A stretch of 64,000 nucleotides of DNA from Pteria penguin (GCA_035048485.1 CM068593.1:5899151-5963150); one strand, 5' to 3'. Positions 35,511-49,409 are shown, numbered from the stretch's first letter. The notes: generated by a model not told the origin, from the letters alone. Numbers and translations are program-made.

Positions 35511-38500
35511 TGCTTACATGCTATAATTTTTCCATACATTTCATAACCGGACGGAAAGTCTGTAGTTAGAGTTTGCCATTGGTGTTAATTTTTTTTCATT
35601 TGAATATCACAGGTATTTTGTTAAAATCCGTTTCTGCTATTTCATAGTATATTCTCAGTTTGCTACTTTATCTTCATTTAAGTGCTCACGATTTAGTTAT
35701 CTAAGTTAATGTATATATGGTAATTTCATACTGGAATTAAACACAAGTTTAACGATACCACTGTTCATTCTAAATACTGTCATTTTACCGGGAGTTTCCC
35801 CACTGATGATTAAATCTTCAATCTGACACGGTTAATTCTCCTCGGCCTGATGCTGATTATTGCATCCCTATCTTTTACTAATCATTCTTTCCTAAGTTTG
35901 ATACTTGTATTCCCGGTCAGATATATCGCCAGTGGCATATGGTCGGATACTGATTATTCTATCCTCGGTCTAATTCTTATAAATCCTTGGTGAATGTGAT
36001 TCTGATTATCATGTCCTCGGTGTAAAACTGATAAATTGAATTTTCACAGTGACACCGATAATTCTTGTTTTGCTCGGATATCATTACAGTACTTTAAAAT
36101 GGTCTCCAGATCATTATTTTTCCGAATGCCAATCACACAAGAACAAAAAGAAAATCATTATTTTCTTTGGAGATCTCGTAAATGAATAATTCCCCTTCCT
36201 ATTGGTAATGATTTCAAATAAAAAGGTTTGATATACAGATAACCAAGACGTCAATATATCGCATAATACTTCCTCCGTATACCACTATCCGTACTGCAGT
36301 ACAAGAGAAAATGCATTTGATTCCAATACACGGCTCATTCAGTCTATATTAAATGCATAGGCTACAGGTACGTGTGTCATGATTAAGTATGATTCAATAT
36401 CATTGATTTAATCCAAGGTTCTTCTCGCTTCACATGATAAATATATCGATATCGAGGAACTCAGCCTCAAAGACATTCTCAGACAATATTTACAGACACA
36501 ACGTTATCCCATACCAGCGATATAATGCCATGTGGACACTTTGTATTTGAAGTGACAATTTTATTAAATGGAGCCATACGCAACATATCAATTAGACTTT
36601 GATACAGAGTCCCGTAACTTCCATGTATGGCACAAGTCAAGTTTATTGTCCATTGTATTATAAATTCAGGTTTAGTCACAAAGAGGTCTAACTGGTCTAA
36701 GATAACGGCACATTACAGCATATACTACGGCACATTACAGCATATATATCACGGGATCATGATGTGTTAGCTCAATACTGTGGTATCTACTGTACAATTC
36801 ATCCGCGCTTTCCATTTAACGAAAACAATTTTTGAGAACGCACTATATGCGTCTCTTAACAATATAAAGGATGAACTATCCTTTTTTAGTAGAAAACATG
36901 CTAGCCTGCATGCTTAAAAGAATTGATACTTATACAAAAAAAGCCTTTAATATAAATTAATTGGCGATCCACCTGCCGATTGACAGAATGATATAACGTA
37001 AATCCAGCCTTCGAGATGGCGACACGTTGAGACCGCGTGTCTTTAAATGTACAAAAAGTGACATTGCACCATTGATATAAGCCTTATAATTTGATCATGT
37101 TTTCACGCTCTCCTGGAAAAAATATGCGCTGTGCTATATTGAAGGATTTGTGATTCAATAATGACCAGATATGTGTATCAAGTTAATAGAGTCAGTGGAT
37201 AGTATTGGTTTTCGTTTTAAATAGTCTGAACGACCCCCGGCAATTACCGCATGCTACAAAGCTGTCATAATCTATCCAGTGTTCTCTCTGTTCAGACCAT
37301 TCTATATTAAGCTATTTAGAGTGGTCTCTATATACAGTTCTGTTAGATATTCGATGAAAATGATATATGAATATCCCGGCATGCAATTTTGCTTTATATA
37401 AAGTAGGACATGTGGTCATGGAAAATTATTTCAACTCTCAAAGTAAATATTGCAGAGTTATTTCTTCACATCAATATTTAATGTCAGTATTTCACAATAG
37501 CATAGCACGTCTCATGGATTGTTCGGGCTCGATATTTAATGACACTGAACTCGGGATCAGGATAAAGCAACACCAAGAACAACGTCAAGGCGAAAAAAAC
37601 AATTGCAAAAGAAGACATAAATAATACAGAAGCCCCAAGAACGTATTATCGTCTAGTCTTAAATGCTACATGCAAAACACGCGACCAGAAAATCTATATT
37701 TGAAAGCATTTGCATGTTTAAGTAAAGAAATCAATTAAACAAGATTAACGTCCTATGGAGAGGGGGTCTTAATAAAATAATACAACGAAGTATGTACGCA
37801 ATTTACGTCCATTGATTTGTCTTTAAGAAATAATTCCATGATAGAGAAATAAGCATACACTGAAAACATTCACCCAACTCTCCTTCATTCCTTCATCGTG
37901 ATCTTTATCAGTCGTCATACTGACACGATTTGTTACAAGCATTGATTGGTATTATTAGCTTAAATGAATTGAATAGAAATGACAAGAGCTGTTGAAGAAA
38001 AGTAGTGACAATTCATGGAAAACATGGTCTGATAATGCGTTGTATATATGTTTATATGACCTTACTATGGTGTAGTAACTGATAAGTTGAGTCAATTACC
38101 CTAGGAGTAATTCTAAATAATATAAAATAATCATTTTGTATTCTTAGACGCGGTCATCGCCTATCCAGTGATTCCTTGTCTATTGCTTTATTCTTCGAAG
38201 GATGTGGAGTTAATAGTATCTAACCTCAAATCTAAACAAAGATATAGTACAGAAACTAGACCTAAGTTTTCTATCAAAACCAATAAAGAGGTAAAATGCG
38301 GGTACGGAATTCCAAATAGTAACTATTTAATTACAAGCGCATATATGCTACACGATGCGTAACTGCGAATTACATATTACAATTTGGCGTAGGAATTCCC
38401 ACTTTGATAAACAGTTTGAAATGCAAAGTAGTGCGATTTACCGAAATATCTCGGATTTGCGAAAATACAATGTATCATATGAAAGTGCTGAAATGCCCAT

Positions 38501-38865
38501 GATTTGTTATAACTGAAAGTTATTACTGTAGTTTTTCATAATTTTAGCTGTTATACATTACAATTATGATAGAATTCGTAATCCATGAACATTACTAACA
38601 AGGCAGTCACAAAAGTATATTAAAGAAAGATTAGTCTTGTTGCAGCGGTGAGCGAATGGGGGAAATATGCAGGACATTATATTCTCAAATTAAAGAACAG
38701 TATAACTTGTCTGAAAAACTGTGATTTGAATTGAGGCCTCTCGTTGGTCCGTCGTTATAAATAAATATATTACGTCACGTAGCGCCAACCCGACTTTTGA
38801 ATAGCGATATTTGTCAAGTGAAGCGTAGTGTAATCACCAACCTTGACGCTATGAAGACTATTAAC
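35511..38865. other. Unique intronic DNA, 3.3 kb
   Basis: This is the longest repeat-free part of intron 1. Open frames reach 85 codons (37367-37624) without recognisable motifs. No exon or RNA gene was identified. Confidence 0.45.
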
Positions 38866-39960
38866 GTATTGCTATGTCGTGTGTGATACATGGTGTAAAA
38901 CACATTGATATATTGCTATGTTGTGTGTGATATATGGTGTAAAACACATTAATATATTGCCGTGTCGTGTGTGATACATGGTGTAAAACACATTAATATA
39001 TTGCTATGTTGTGTGTGATATATGGTGTAAAACACATTACTATATTGCTGTGTCGTGTGTGATACATGGTATAAAAAACACATTAATATATTGCTATGTT
39101 GTGTGTGATATATGGTGTAAAACACATTACTATATTGCTATGTTGTGTGTGATATAAGGTGTGAATTATATTACTATATTGCCGTGTTGCGTGTGATACA
39201 TGATGTCATTATATTACTATATTGCCGTGTTGTGTGTGATACATGGTGTCATTATATTACTATATTGCCGTGTTGCGTGTGATACATGGTGTCATTATAT
39301 TACTATATTGCCGTGTTGCGTGTGATACATGGTGTCATTATATTACTATATTGCCGTGTTGTGTGTGATACATGGTGTCATTATATTACTATATTGCCGT
39401 GTTGCGTGCGATACATGGTGTCATTATATTACTATATTGCGGTGTTGCGTGTGATACATGGTGTCATTATATTACTATATTGCCGTGTTGCGTGTGATAC
39501 ATGGTGTCATTATACATGTATTACTATATTGCCGTGTTGCGTGTGATACATGGTGTCATTATATTACTATATTGCCGTGTTGCGTGTGATACATGGTGTC
39601 ATTATATTACTATATTGCCGTGTTGTGTGTGATACATGGTGTCATTATATTACTATATTGCGGTGTTGTGTGTGATACATGGTGTCATTATATTACTATA
39701 TTGCCATGTTGTGTGTGATACATGGTGTCATTATATTACTATATTGCCGTGTTGCGTGTGATACATGGTGTCATTATATTACTATATTGCCGTGTTGCGT
39801 GTGATACATGGTGTCATTATATTACTATAGTGCGGTGTTGCGTGTGATACATGGTGTCATTATACATGTATTACTATATTGCTATGTTGTATGTGATATA
39901 TGGTGTAAATTATACTAATATACTGCTATGTTATATGTGATGAATTGTGTAAATTATATT
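38866..39960. repeat. Minisatellite, 43-bp unit, about 25 copies
   Basis: The main unit contains GTGATACATGGTGTCATTAT then ATTACTATATTGCCGTGTTG. The first six or so copies belong to another subtype (GGTGTAAAACACATTAATAT) in which ATACATGG and ATATATGG forms alternate as dimers. Confidence 0.95.
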
Positions 39961-40500
39961 ATTATATTGCATATATATTGATGGAATATTTAAGATCTGA
40001 GTCCACCGTGTACAATATTGACACATTAAACATTGTATTACAATGTTGTGTCTTTATATCAAAATTCTTATTCGTATCTATTTTCAATATTGTCATGTTC
40101 TAATTCTTAAATTTATTTGGAGATGATAAATATAATGTCTATAACTTTTCTTTTATTATAATTAATATATTTTGGTTACTACACATTCATTCGGTTGTCA
40201 TTTTTTTGATATCTGAATTAACTTGGGGGTGATAAATACAACAATTAAAACACGACAATACCAGTGGAAAGGCATAATCGCAAACGATACAAATGTAAAT
40301 TACATGTTTTCAAACCATTTTTTTTTAACTGGACGAAGTTCTACTTTGCGGACATGTGTATCATTTTTGGGTATTATTTAATTGTATTATTCAATTTTAA
40401 AAGAGATACACTAATACATATCTACAATTACGATAATTACAGTAATTACAAAGGGTGCACGTATTATGTCAGTATGTAATTTATATGAAAGATATTATTA

Positions 40501-41742
40501 TACCCCCCGCAAACAAAGTTTGGGGCGGGGGTATATAGGAATCACCCTGTCTGTCCGTTTGTTCACATTTTTCCGGGCCATAACTTCTTACTGCCAAGAT
40601 AGGTTTGGTTAATATGTCATACAATTGTTGTCAATGGCCCAAGGATGTGTCATGACCTTGACTCAAGATCGTATCGTGAGGTCAAGGTCAAAGTGCACGG
40701 TTGTCAAAATCCTTGTCCGGGCCATAACTCCTAACTGCTTTGTTAGATCTGGATAAAATTTTACGTAATTATTGCACATGACACAAATGTGTGTCATGAC
40801 CTTGACACATGGTAATATCTTCATGGTCAAGGTCACAGTGCATACATAGCAAAAAATTTGTCCGGACCATAACTTCTCATCCCTTTATCGGAACTGTTGT
40901 TGTCCATGACCAAAGGTGTGTCATGACTTGACTCAAGGTCATATGTTCAAAGTTAAGATCACATTGCACACATAGCCAAAATCCTTGTCCGGGCCATAAC
41001 TTCTTACTTTCAGGTTGGATCTGAATAATATTTCACACAATAGTTGTTAATGACCCAAGGGTGTGTCATGACCTTGAACCAAGGTCATATCTCCAAAGCC
41101 AAGGTCTCAGTGCATACTTATCCAGAATTCTTGTCCGAATCGTAACTTCTTCCTTTCAGTTTGAAGAAGGGGCAGGCTTGGTGTAGTGGTTAAGCGCTTG
41201 GTTTGCGGCGCTGACGATCCGGGTTCGATTCCCGGGTCGCGTCACTATGTTTAAGAGGTAGGTAACCTCCTGCTTCCATGTCGCGATATAACTGAAATAT
41301 TGTTGAAAGCGACATAAAACACCAATCAACCAACCAACCAACCAATTTGAAGGGAGATAATATTTTACACAGTTATTGTCCATGACCTAAGGGTGTGTCA
41401 TTACCTTGAACCAAGGTGATATCTACTATGTCAATGTCACAGTGCACACATAGCCAGAATGTTTGTTTGGGCCATAACTTCTTCCTGTTACGTTGCTGGA
41501 AGACTATAGTTTACACGATTGTTGTTCATGACCCAAGGATGTGTAATGACCTTGAACCAAGGTCATGTCTACAAGTTCAAGGTCAGAGTGCACACAAACA
41601 AGATTGTTTTCATTGATTATACCTCAAAGTGCACAAGTTGGACATCCATTACACTTATACCAGTGATGTATCTTGGGATGAATTATTGCATGTTTCAAAT
41701 TTGTTCCCGCGGGGGATATTTGTCCCGTTAGGACTGCTCTAG
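40501..41742 (+). mobile_element. Family B rolling-circle-like element, copy 2, with a different core and an inserted SINE
   Basis: It starts TACCCCCCGCAAACAAAG and ends GTCCCGTTAGGAC plus TGCTCTAG, followed by T. The core differs from the other two family B copies: about six units of roughly 140 bp containing GTCCGGGCCATAACTTCTTA, CCCAAGGGTGTGTCATGACC and CAAGGTCACAGTGCACAC. A SINE interrupts the fifth unit or so (41167-41345). Confidence 0.65.
41167..41345 (+). mobile_element. tRNA-derived SINE with (CCAA)n tail
   Basis: The A box (TGGTGTAGTGGTTAAGCGC) and B box (GGGTTCGATTCCCGGG) are intact. The body ends ACATAAAACACCAATCAACC with CCAA repeats. The flanks share TTTGAAG (41160-41166 and 41346-41352) as a short target duplication. 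It is the same family as the inverted copy at 50007-50172. Confidence 0.88.
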
Positions 41743-41929
41743 TTCAGAATGTATTTATAGAAATGTGTAAATATATCTGAATAAGCTGATTTTTGACTTT
41801 GTATTTCTTTTTCAAAATTGCAATATGTATGGTGAACAAAATCGCAGATCGAATATAGACTTCCGTGAAATATAACATCTGATATACTTTGATATATAGA
41901 AGACTTTGATGCATACACCGGGTACAACA

Positions 41930-43650
41930 AGGCTGTTAGAAGTGAAAGTGTCTCTACTAAAACTACGTACAAGAAGACTGTTAGAAGTAGGAGATGTCTT
42001 TTACTATAACTACTTACAACAAGGCTGTTAGAAGTTGGATTCTTCCCTACCACAACTACGTACAACAAAGCTATTAGAAGTGGAAAGTTCTCTGCTATGA
42101 CTACGTACAACACGGCTGTTAGAAGTTGGAAAGTTATATACTATAACTACGTACAACAAGGCTGTTAGCAATGGGAGTGTTCTCTACTATAACTACGTAC
42201 AACAAGGCTGTTAAAAGTGGAAGTGTTCTCTACTATAACTACGTACAACAAGGCTGTTAGAAGTGGGAGTGTTCTCTACTATAACTACGCACAACAAGGC
42301 TGTTGAAGTGGAAGTGTTCTCTACTACAACTACGTACAACAAGGCTTTTAAAAGTGGGAATGTTCTCTACTATAACTACGTACAACAAGGCTGTTGGAAG
42401 TGGGAATGTTCTCTACTATAACTACAACAAGGCTGTTAGCAATGGGAGTGTTCTCTACTATAACTACGTACAACAAGGCTGTTGGAAGTGGGAGTGTTCT
42501 CTGCTATAACTAAGTACAACAAGGCTGTTAGAAATGGGAGTTTTCTCTACTATAACTACGTAATACAAGGCTGTTAGAAGTGGGAGTGTTCTCTACTATA
42601 ACGACGTACAACAAGGCTGTTGGAAGTGGGAATGTTCTCTACTATAACTACGTACAACAAGACTGTTGGAAGTGGGAATGTTCTCTACTATAACTACAAC
42701 AAGGCTGTTAGAAGTGGAAGTGTTCTCTACTACAACTACGTACAACAAGGCTTTTAGAAGTGGGAATGTTCTCTACTATAACTACGTACAACAAGGCTGT
42801 TAGAAGTGGGAATGTTCTCTACTATAACTACGTACAACAAGGCTGTTAGAAGTTGGAATGTTCTCTACTATAACAACATACAACAAGGCTGTTGGAAGTG
42901 GAAGTGTTCTCTACTATAAGTACGTACAACAAGGCTGTTGGAAGTGGTAATGTTCTCTACTATAACTACAACAAGGCTGTTAGAAATGGAAGTGTTCTTT
43001 ACTATAACTACGTACAGCAAGGCTGTTAGAAATGGGAGTGTTCTCTACTATAACTACGTAAAACAAGGCTGTTAAAAGTGGGAGTGTTCTCTTCTATAAC
43101 TACCTACAACAAGGCTGATGGAAGTGGGAGTGTTCTCTACTATAACTACGTACAACAAGGCTGTTGGAAGTGGGAGTGTTCTCTACTATAACTACGTACA
43201 ACAAGGCTGTTAGAAGTGGAAGTGTTCTCTACTATAACTACGTACAACAAGGCTGTTAGAAGTGGGAATGTTCTCTACTATAACAACGTACAACAAGGCT
43301 GTTGGAAGTGGAAGTGTTCTCTACTATAAGTACGTACAACAAGGCTGTTGGAAGTGGTAATGTTCTCTACTATAACTACAACAAGGCTGTTAGAAATGGA
43401 AGTGTTCTTTACTATAACTACGTACAGCAAGGCTGTTAGAAATGGGAGTGTTCTCTACTATAACTACGTAAAACAAGGCTGTTAAAAGTGGGAGTGTTCT
43501 CTTCTATAACTACCTACAACAAGGCTGATGGAAGTGGGAGTGTTCTCTACTATAACTACGTACAACAAGGCTGTTGGAAGTGGGAGTGTTCTCTACTATA
43601 GCTACGTACAACAAGGCTGTTAGAAGTGGAAGTGTTCTCTACTATAACTA
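41930..43650. repeat. Minisatellite, 46-bp unit, about 37 copies, with a 410-bp internal duplication
   Basis: The unit contains TACAACAAGGCTGTTAGAAG, TGGGAGTGTTCTCTACTATA and ACTACG. Rare variants (CTATAAGTACG, GTGGTAATG, an ACTACAACAAGG deletion, GGCTGATGG) recur in the same order at a constant 410-bp offset. About 42830-43240 and 43240-43650 are therefore two copies of a nine-unit block. Confidence 0.95.
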
Positions 43651-44780
43651 CGGTGATATGTGCATCATACAGACAAAAGTGTGCTCTTACATTAGATATA
43701 TGTTCTCTGCTGGAAGACTGACAAGGAATATTCCCACTGTCACTATACGCCATTCGTTATCACTATGTAGATGTATTCAGCGTCATCTACGCATGCTCTG
43801 AGAGTACACAGTCATGCTGAATATCGCCAATAGAAATATCGGGTGAGCTGAATAGTCCACTTCTATTTTGATTATCCCCAACTCATTTTAAAGAACTACA
43901 TGCATACACGTCAACGTATCTGAATTGTTAAGAAGTAAATTCTGATGTTTGTCCTGTAAGCACAAAGATCCTGTTGTGCAAAGAATGTCACGTGACATGG
44001 TCGCAATGTTTTGGTGTGAACATAATTCCTAGTAATACTTTCATTAGTTTTCTACATGTATATTTGATCAAATATCATGTTTCACATACATAATCTCCAT
44101 TTTGCTTCTTCTTCTTCTTCTTCTTGAAACAGGATATTTCACTGTTTAATATCTATAAAGAGCCCATCGGTCAGTATCACTTTGGATCTATTGGACCGTA
44201 TTGACGTGCACATGGCTTGATGTTACAAACCATATGGAGATGTAGCATAACTTTCATTTTACGGCGTTAATTCACAATGGGTGAACCTGTTCGACAATTA
44301 TTTCTTGGAAAATGACCTGACTTTATTATTCATAACAGTTCTTGTGAGTTATGAGTAAGGCTAAGGGAATGAAAATTGGTTTCTTGTTACCAAATATATT
44401 GATTAGACGGTCTTAGCAATATTAATTCAGAATATTGTAATGAAATCTAAATATAGTAATATAAGATAGGATATTGTAGCATCTACTAGAAAGCTTTACA
44501 TTTCTATCTCCTATAAGGACCCACTCTTTTATCAAATTTTAGGAAACCTGCAAGATGACGAGATAAACAAATGCCCATTTGAATGGCACACGTATAAGTC
44601 ATTATTTCAGAAATAGTCGCAATGTGCGCCATGCCCAAAGTGCAATACTCTCACTCGCCACGTCAGTATTTCTACCCTTTCTCTACTGTAGAGAGACATT
44701 TTCCTTTCCACTAAAAGATGAATCTGAGATATACTAGAAATATCCTCTCTATCCTTCGCTAAAAGAAATACACTTATTTA
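43651..44780. other. Unique intronic DNA
   Basis: No exon or element was recognised. A (CTT)n tract lies at about 44106-44126. Confidence 0.45.
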
Positions 44781-45028
44781 AGTCCAGAAGAGCCGGGTCC
44801 GGCGCCATAAACTGATAATATACTTAAGTCAAAAATTCATATTCTTCTGTTCGTCAATGAATTAATAACTGGGATTTGGATTTTATTTAGTTTTATTCTA
44901 CTGATAATTAGAATTAAACCATTCTGCATTATAATTTATTTGAACGTTTGATAATGGAATAAATTAAAAAGAAATTTTTGACTTAAGCATATTCTCAGTT
45001 TATGGCGCTGGACCCCGGTCTTTTGACT
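44781..45028. mobile_element. MITE-like element with about 56-bp inverted repeats
   Basis: The left arm (44781-44837) contains GGCGCCATAAACTGATAATA and ACTTAAGTCAAAAATT. The right arm (44973-45028) is its reverse complement with few changes (GCGCCATAAACTGAGAATAT). The interior of about 135 bp is AT-rich and non-coding. Target duplication is unclear. Confidence 0.7.
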
Positions 45029-45711
45029 CTACTATAGGGAACCATTCTACCGGCTCTACCTCTATCGAAGGAGCCTTGACCGGAAGACATGATATCCTGC
45101 TCTGCTATATTTAAGATATTTACAATATTCAAGATATCTACTTTCACGACCAGGGTATCTTCTCCCACAAAGAATCAGTCTACATGTTTCAGGAGGAACC
45201 ACACAACATTCTACCGATGGAGTACGCTAGGGCAGCCATTGTACTATCTACCAATGGAATCGCTTAATCATGTCGTAGGAAGATGCTCTACCAGAATAGT
45301 CCCTTTACTTTTTATACTATGATAACCACTATACTCATAGATCATTTGATCTCCTTGTCATCGTGTCCTCTGATCTTTAACCGTGATCCATTCTATCCGT
45401 TCTGGCCTGTCTCTCCAGTGGAGTCCGATTCAGTCACCATCAGTAGAGGTCACTCCACCTCTGATCTTGAAAAGATAGTATACTGTCCAGAATCTAAGAC
45501 AGTACTTAGTACGTTGTTGGCCTAATGGAGACTAAGAAGATGTTTATTATCGGTCCCCTTGGACTTCGCTATCGCTCTAGAGACTGTATCTGGGAACGGT
45601 TGTACGTCTTTCAGTATAAACATCTGGTCAGTCATCACACTTCTACTATAACAGTATCGAAATCAAGCGTAAGTTACAGGATCTGACAATATGCAGTAAA
45701 GGAACAAGGCT
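45029..45711. other. Unique intronic DNA
   Basis: No repeat was recognised. Two overlapping open frames of about 80 codons show no motif. Confidence 0.45.
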
Positions 45712-46215
45712 GATGCTAACGGGCAATAGGTAAAGGATTGACACTGAGCAGGTAAAAGACAATAAAGGAACAGGGTTGTGAAGCTAAAGTGCAGTAGTTA
45801 TTAGACTGACACGGAGCAGGTACTGGGGCAATAAATGAACCAGACTGAAGACAGAGGGCAACGGTTATACGACTGACACAGAGCAGGTACAAAGTCAATA
45901 AAAGAACAAGGTAAAAGGCAAAATTTATGACTGATACGGAGGAAGTATTGGGGCAGTAAATAAACCAAACTGAAGGCAAAGAGCAACAGTTCTTCTAATG
46001 AAACAAAGCAGGTACAAAGACAAAGGAAAGAGGCTGAAGGTAACGGGCAATAGTTATTACTGACATAGAGCAAGTGTTGGGGCAGTAAATAAACCAGACT
46101 GAAGGCAAAGTCCAACAGTTATAACGACCGACTGACACAGAGCAGGCACAAAGACAATAAAAGAACGAGGTTGAAGGCAAAGAGCAATTGTTATAGGACT
46201 GACAGTGGCAATAAT
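45712..46215. repeat. Diverged minisatellite, about 58-68-bp unit, about 8 copies
   Basis: The recurring blocks are GACTGACACAGAGCAGGTAC, AATAAAAGAACAAGG and GAAGGCAAAGAGCAACAGTT. Unit length varies, so the array looks old. Confidence 0.85.
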
Positions 46216-46440
46216 TCAAAGTCTGACGCGGCACATATCGGTCGGTCGCAACATTTTGCCTAAATAATATTTTAACAATTTTTTGTTGCAATATGTTATA
46301 TTTACATTCATATTGCATTCCCCTTATATGCAGCTTAAAAACAACTGCACGAAATTCTTGTTGCGTGCAGTGCAGTGTCACCTGACACCAATATTGTTAC
46401 AGTATCGTTACATATACCGCCAATATAGCGAGTTTTTACC

Positions 46441-46747
46441 TAATTGAGGGATCGCCAGATCCAGTTGGAACCACGCCCATTTCGTAGTTTCATTGTGACG
46501 TCACTTTTAGTTTAATGTTTGATAGACCATTTGTTTATGACGTCATAATGAAAAAGTGCCAAGACATGTGATGTCGGACATCGGGCGATCAGGCTGATCG
46601 TCAAATGCTTGACATCGCACATTTTTGCATACTGTTTCATTATAACGCCACGAATAAATGGCCTGTCAAACATGAATTTAATTGTGAAGTCACAATGAAA
46701 CTATACAATGGGCGTGGTTAAAGTTGAATCGGGCGAACCCGTAATTA
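46441..46747. mobile_element. Foldback element, arms about 130-150 bp
   Basis: Almost the whole element is inverted. The left side contains CCACGCCCATTTCGTAGTTT, CATTGTGACGTCAC and GACGTCATAATGAAA; the right side carries the reverse complement of each with scattered changes. The arms meet near 46600 around CAGGCTGATCG. TAATT at both edges could be a target duplication. Confidence 0.75.
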
Positions 46748-49409
46748 TGGAAAGCACCCAGAGGGAAGAGACCCTTGTGCTGTACATATTTTTTCCATTC
46801 CCAACTGCATCCACACACCAATGAAAAACAAACCTTAAATGTGACTCACACTTTTAGGACAAAAATTTAACACATTTATGAATAAGGATGATTTACCAGA
46901 CAAACATCTGGCAGATACTTAGCTAGTTAGATCCGGAAAACCGGCTAATATTAAGTTCCTTTCAGATACTCTGCGATGGAGCAATAGTTAAAAACTGTCC
47001 ATGTCTGACGTGGACTCCCCCTCACGAACACGTTTTATCATAGTTAGATGATGCCGCATAAATGGTCCTTCACTTTAATGGAAGAAGAAGAAGAAGAATG
47101 TGCATCCATGACAACCGACCGAAGGGCAGTTGTCAAAGGCCTGAGATGGCGCGGTAACTTGACAAGGCAGTAGCTTCAGGGACAGTTCCTCGGCAATTCC
47201 GTTGTTATTGCTACTCGACATTAGTCTTAATGATATAAACCTCGAATATATGTCTCGGAAAGAGAATTTTAGTACATGCGCCATAATTAAACAACACCCA
47301 TTTAAGTATCAAATAATTTTCTCTCAGACACAGTCTATCATTATTCTTAATAACCACATAAGAACAACTATCCAATGGAAAACAAAAAGGAGCTGCTAGA
47401 ATAGTTCGTGCTTGTTTGTATTGCGTATGAAAGAAGCTTATTTTTGTTAATAACTGTATGTAAAGATATTATTGACACTGCACGTGACCTGTCAAGATGT
47501 ATTAGCTTGCGTGTTTTTATCTGGAGGCAAAGAAGATGCTGTTTTATTTCAAATTGGTCGGTAACTCATAAATAGAAGATATATTTTATTATGTCATGTA
47601 AATTAAAGCCATTTAACATCATCTAACATCAAAGCACGTGGTTACTTCGTCGTCATTATGATTATATTTTGATATTGTTTTAACTCTAAAAGAAAGTAAA
47701 TACATACATATATACGGCATTTATAACTAGGGAAGACTGAATGATCCTCTCTATTCACCATTATCCATACACGTACAGAATGGAGAAAGTAGAGGTTTAT
47801 AGTCAACTATCAGTGCGATTTATAACTGTCCTTCCTCATGTTATTGAACTCACTTTGTTTAATGTAGGGTTTTCAGGAATTAGACAACAGATGACCGAGC
47901 TATCTACACTGAAATATGGTCAGAATAAAGACATAAACAATATTCATCTGTCATGTGAACTTTAGGTTTTACATGTAAATTACATTCAATGTGTGAGAGT
48001 ATCGCATCTGTCATAAGAACTTTAAACATTAATTTGAGTTTTAAGTAAGGTAAAACGCAAAGGATATAATCAACTATATGAAAGAGGTTGATTCAAGCTC
48101 TATAAGCCACAGTGGTAAAATCTTTCTGTCAATCTGTCATCATGTTAGAAATTTTGACCTATACGATGACCTACATAGTTGACCTTGACCTACTACGTTT
48201 TCTTGTTCTAAGTCCGATATGTTGTTCTGTGTTGTAAGGAGTTTCCATTGTGATGAGTTCACAATCAGAAAAATTTCTTAATTTTCTAATGGTGTAATCC
48301 GAGAAAGTGCTTTCGATTACCTCTCCATGACTGGACAAATTTTCTAATATCATCATATGGTTAGGGTATTCCCCTGGAAACCATCTGCCAACGCCATAAA
48401 TGACACGTGAGTGACGAGTAGACCTTTCACTGTTCACATCGATCATCATACGATGTAAATCACTATTTCGTCAAGACATTTGTAATCGAACTACAAAAAT
48501 CAACGAATCATTATCGTGATTGTTAATCGTCTAATCAAATTAAAACACGTTGTAAGCCATCCACTATCGTCCAATCAATAGCAATCCTGTCACATTAGGG
48601 ATTGAATGCATATTAGCTGTCCATTTTACGAGATTTCATTTTCTTCACAATAAGCCCAAGTATTTTCCTGTTTAAAACTCGAAATGCAGGCTTGATACAG
48701 TTGTTAACATAGTAACGTGTGGGCTGCCTTTGTGACGTATTAAAGTATAGTTTGCCAGTGTAACGTAGTACAAATTGGGTTGCCATTGTAAAATAGTAAA
48801 TAATGGTTGCCCTTTTAAAGCGCTATTAGAATGATCGCAATTTTTCTATATTATGTGGCTATCTACATAAAAGAGTCGCTCACAAAATATTATGCTCATG
48901 CGTGACACCGATCTCAAGATATATACAATAAGCAATAAAAAATTCGATGGTTTTTTTCAGTAGTTTTAATCGCCATAATGTGACGTCAGAAGTTGTACAG
49001 GTGCTTCTTTTCCCTGATTTTTCATTATTACGTTAAACTTTGAATAGTGACGTCATACTAAATGACGTTAAAAGTTATACAACGGTTTTGTAACAAGTTA
49101 AACCGGAAGTCTTGTATTTTGTTCGTGATACTAGGCAAATTTGTATTTTAAAACATCTGCCAGAGAAATACTTTTAAAGCAGGAAAGGTTGTAATTTCTG
49201 TCAATGAATGGAGGAATAATTCAATTAGTATTACATGAAAACGCAAAATTGTCCAGCATTCTAATAGCACTTTAAGTAATGTAAAGTGTGGGCTGCCTTT
49301 GTGATATAAAAGTTTGTGCGTTTCCTTGGAGATATAGAATGTTTGGGTTGTCTTTGTGAGGTATTCATGTTTGTGAATGCATGGTTTGCCTTGTAACACA
49401 ATAAAGTGT
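46748..49409. other. Mostly unique intronic DNA
   Basis: It contains a (GAA)n tract at about 47083-47098, a fragment rich in GACCTTGACCT near 48160-48195, and no recognised exon. Several TGACGTCA-type sites (near 48980 and 49050) recall the ends of the small MITEs in this window. Confidence 0.4.
48171..48449 (-). CDS. Weak ORF, 92 aa, probably not a gene
   Basis: This is a non-repetitive open frame starting with two ATGs. It encodes a mixed-composition peptide with VIYGVGRWFPGEYPNH and an Arg/Ser-rich end (TRKRSRSRSTM). No family was recognised and no clear splice sites were seen. It lies inside the predicted innexin intron 1 on the same strand. Open frames of this length are expected by chance in a window of this size, so it is listed only because it is not repeat-derived. 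Confidence 0.12.
   Translation of the reverse strand: MMIDVNSERSTRHSRVIYGVGRWFPGEYPNHMMILENLSSHGEVIESTFSDYTIRKLRNFSDCELITMETPYNTEQHIGLRTRKRSRSRSTM

Noticed and set aside
39286..39546. ORF with repeated Y-Y-Y-I-A-V-L-R-V-I-H-G
   Set aside because: It is translation of the 43-bp array at 38.9-39.96 kb.
41180..41250. A genuine tRNA gene
   Set aside because: A and B boxes are present, but the flanking body, the CCAA tail, the target duplication and a second copy at 50 kb identify a SINE. No clean cloverleaf acceptor stem was found.
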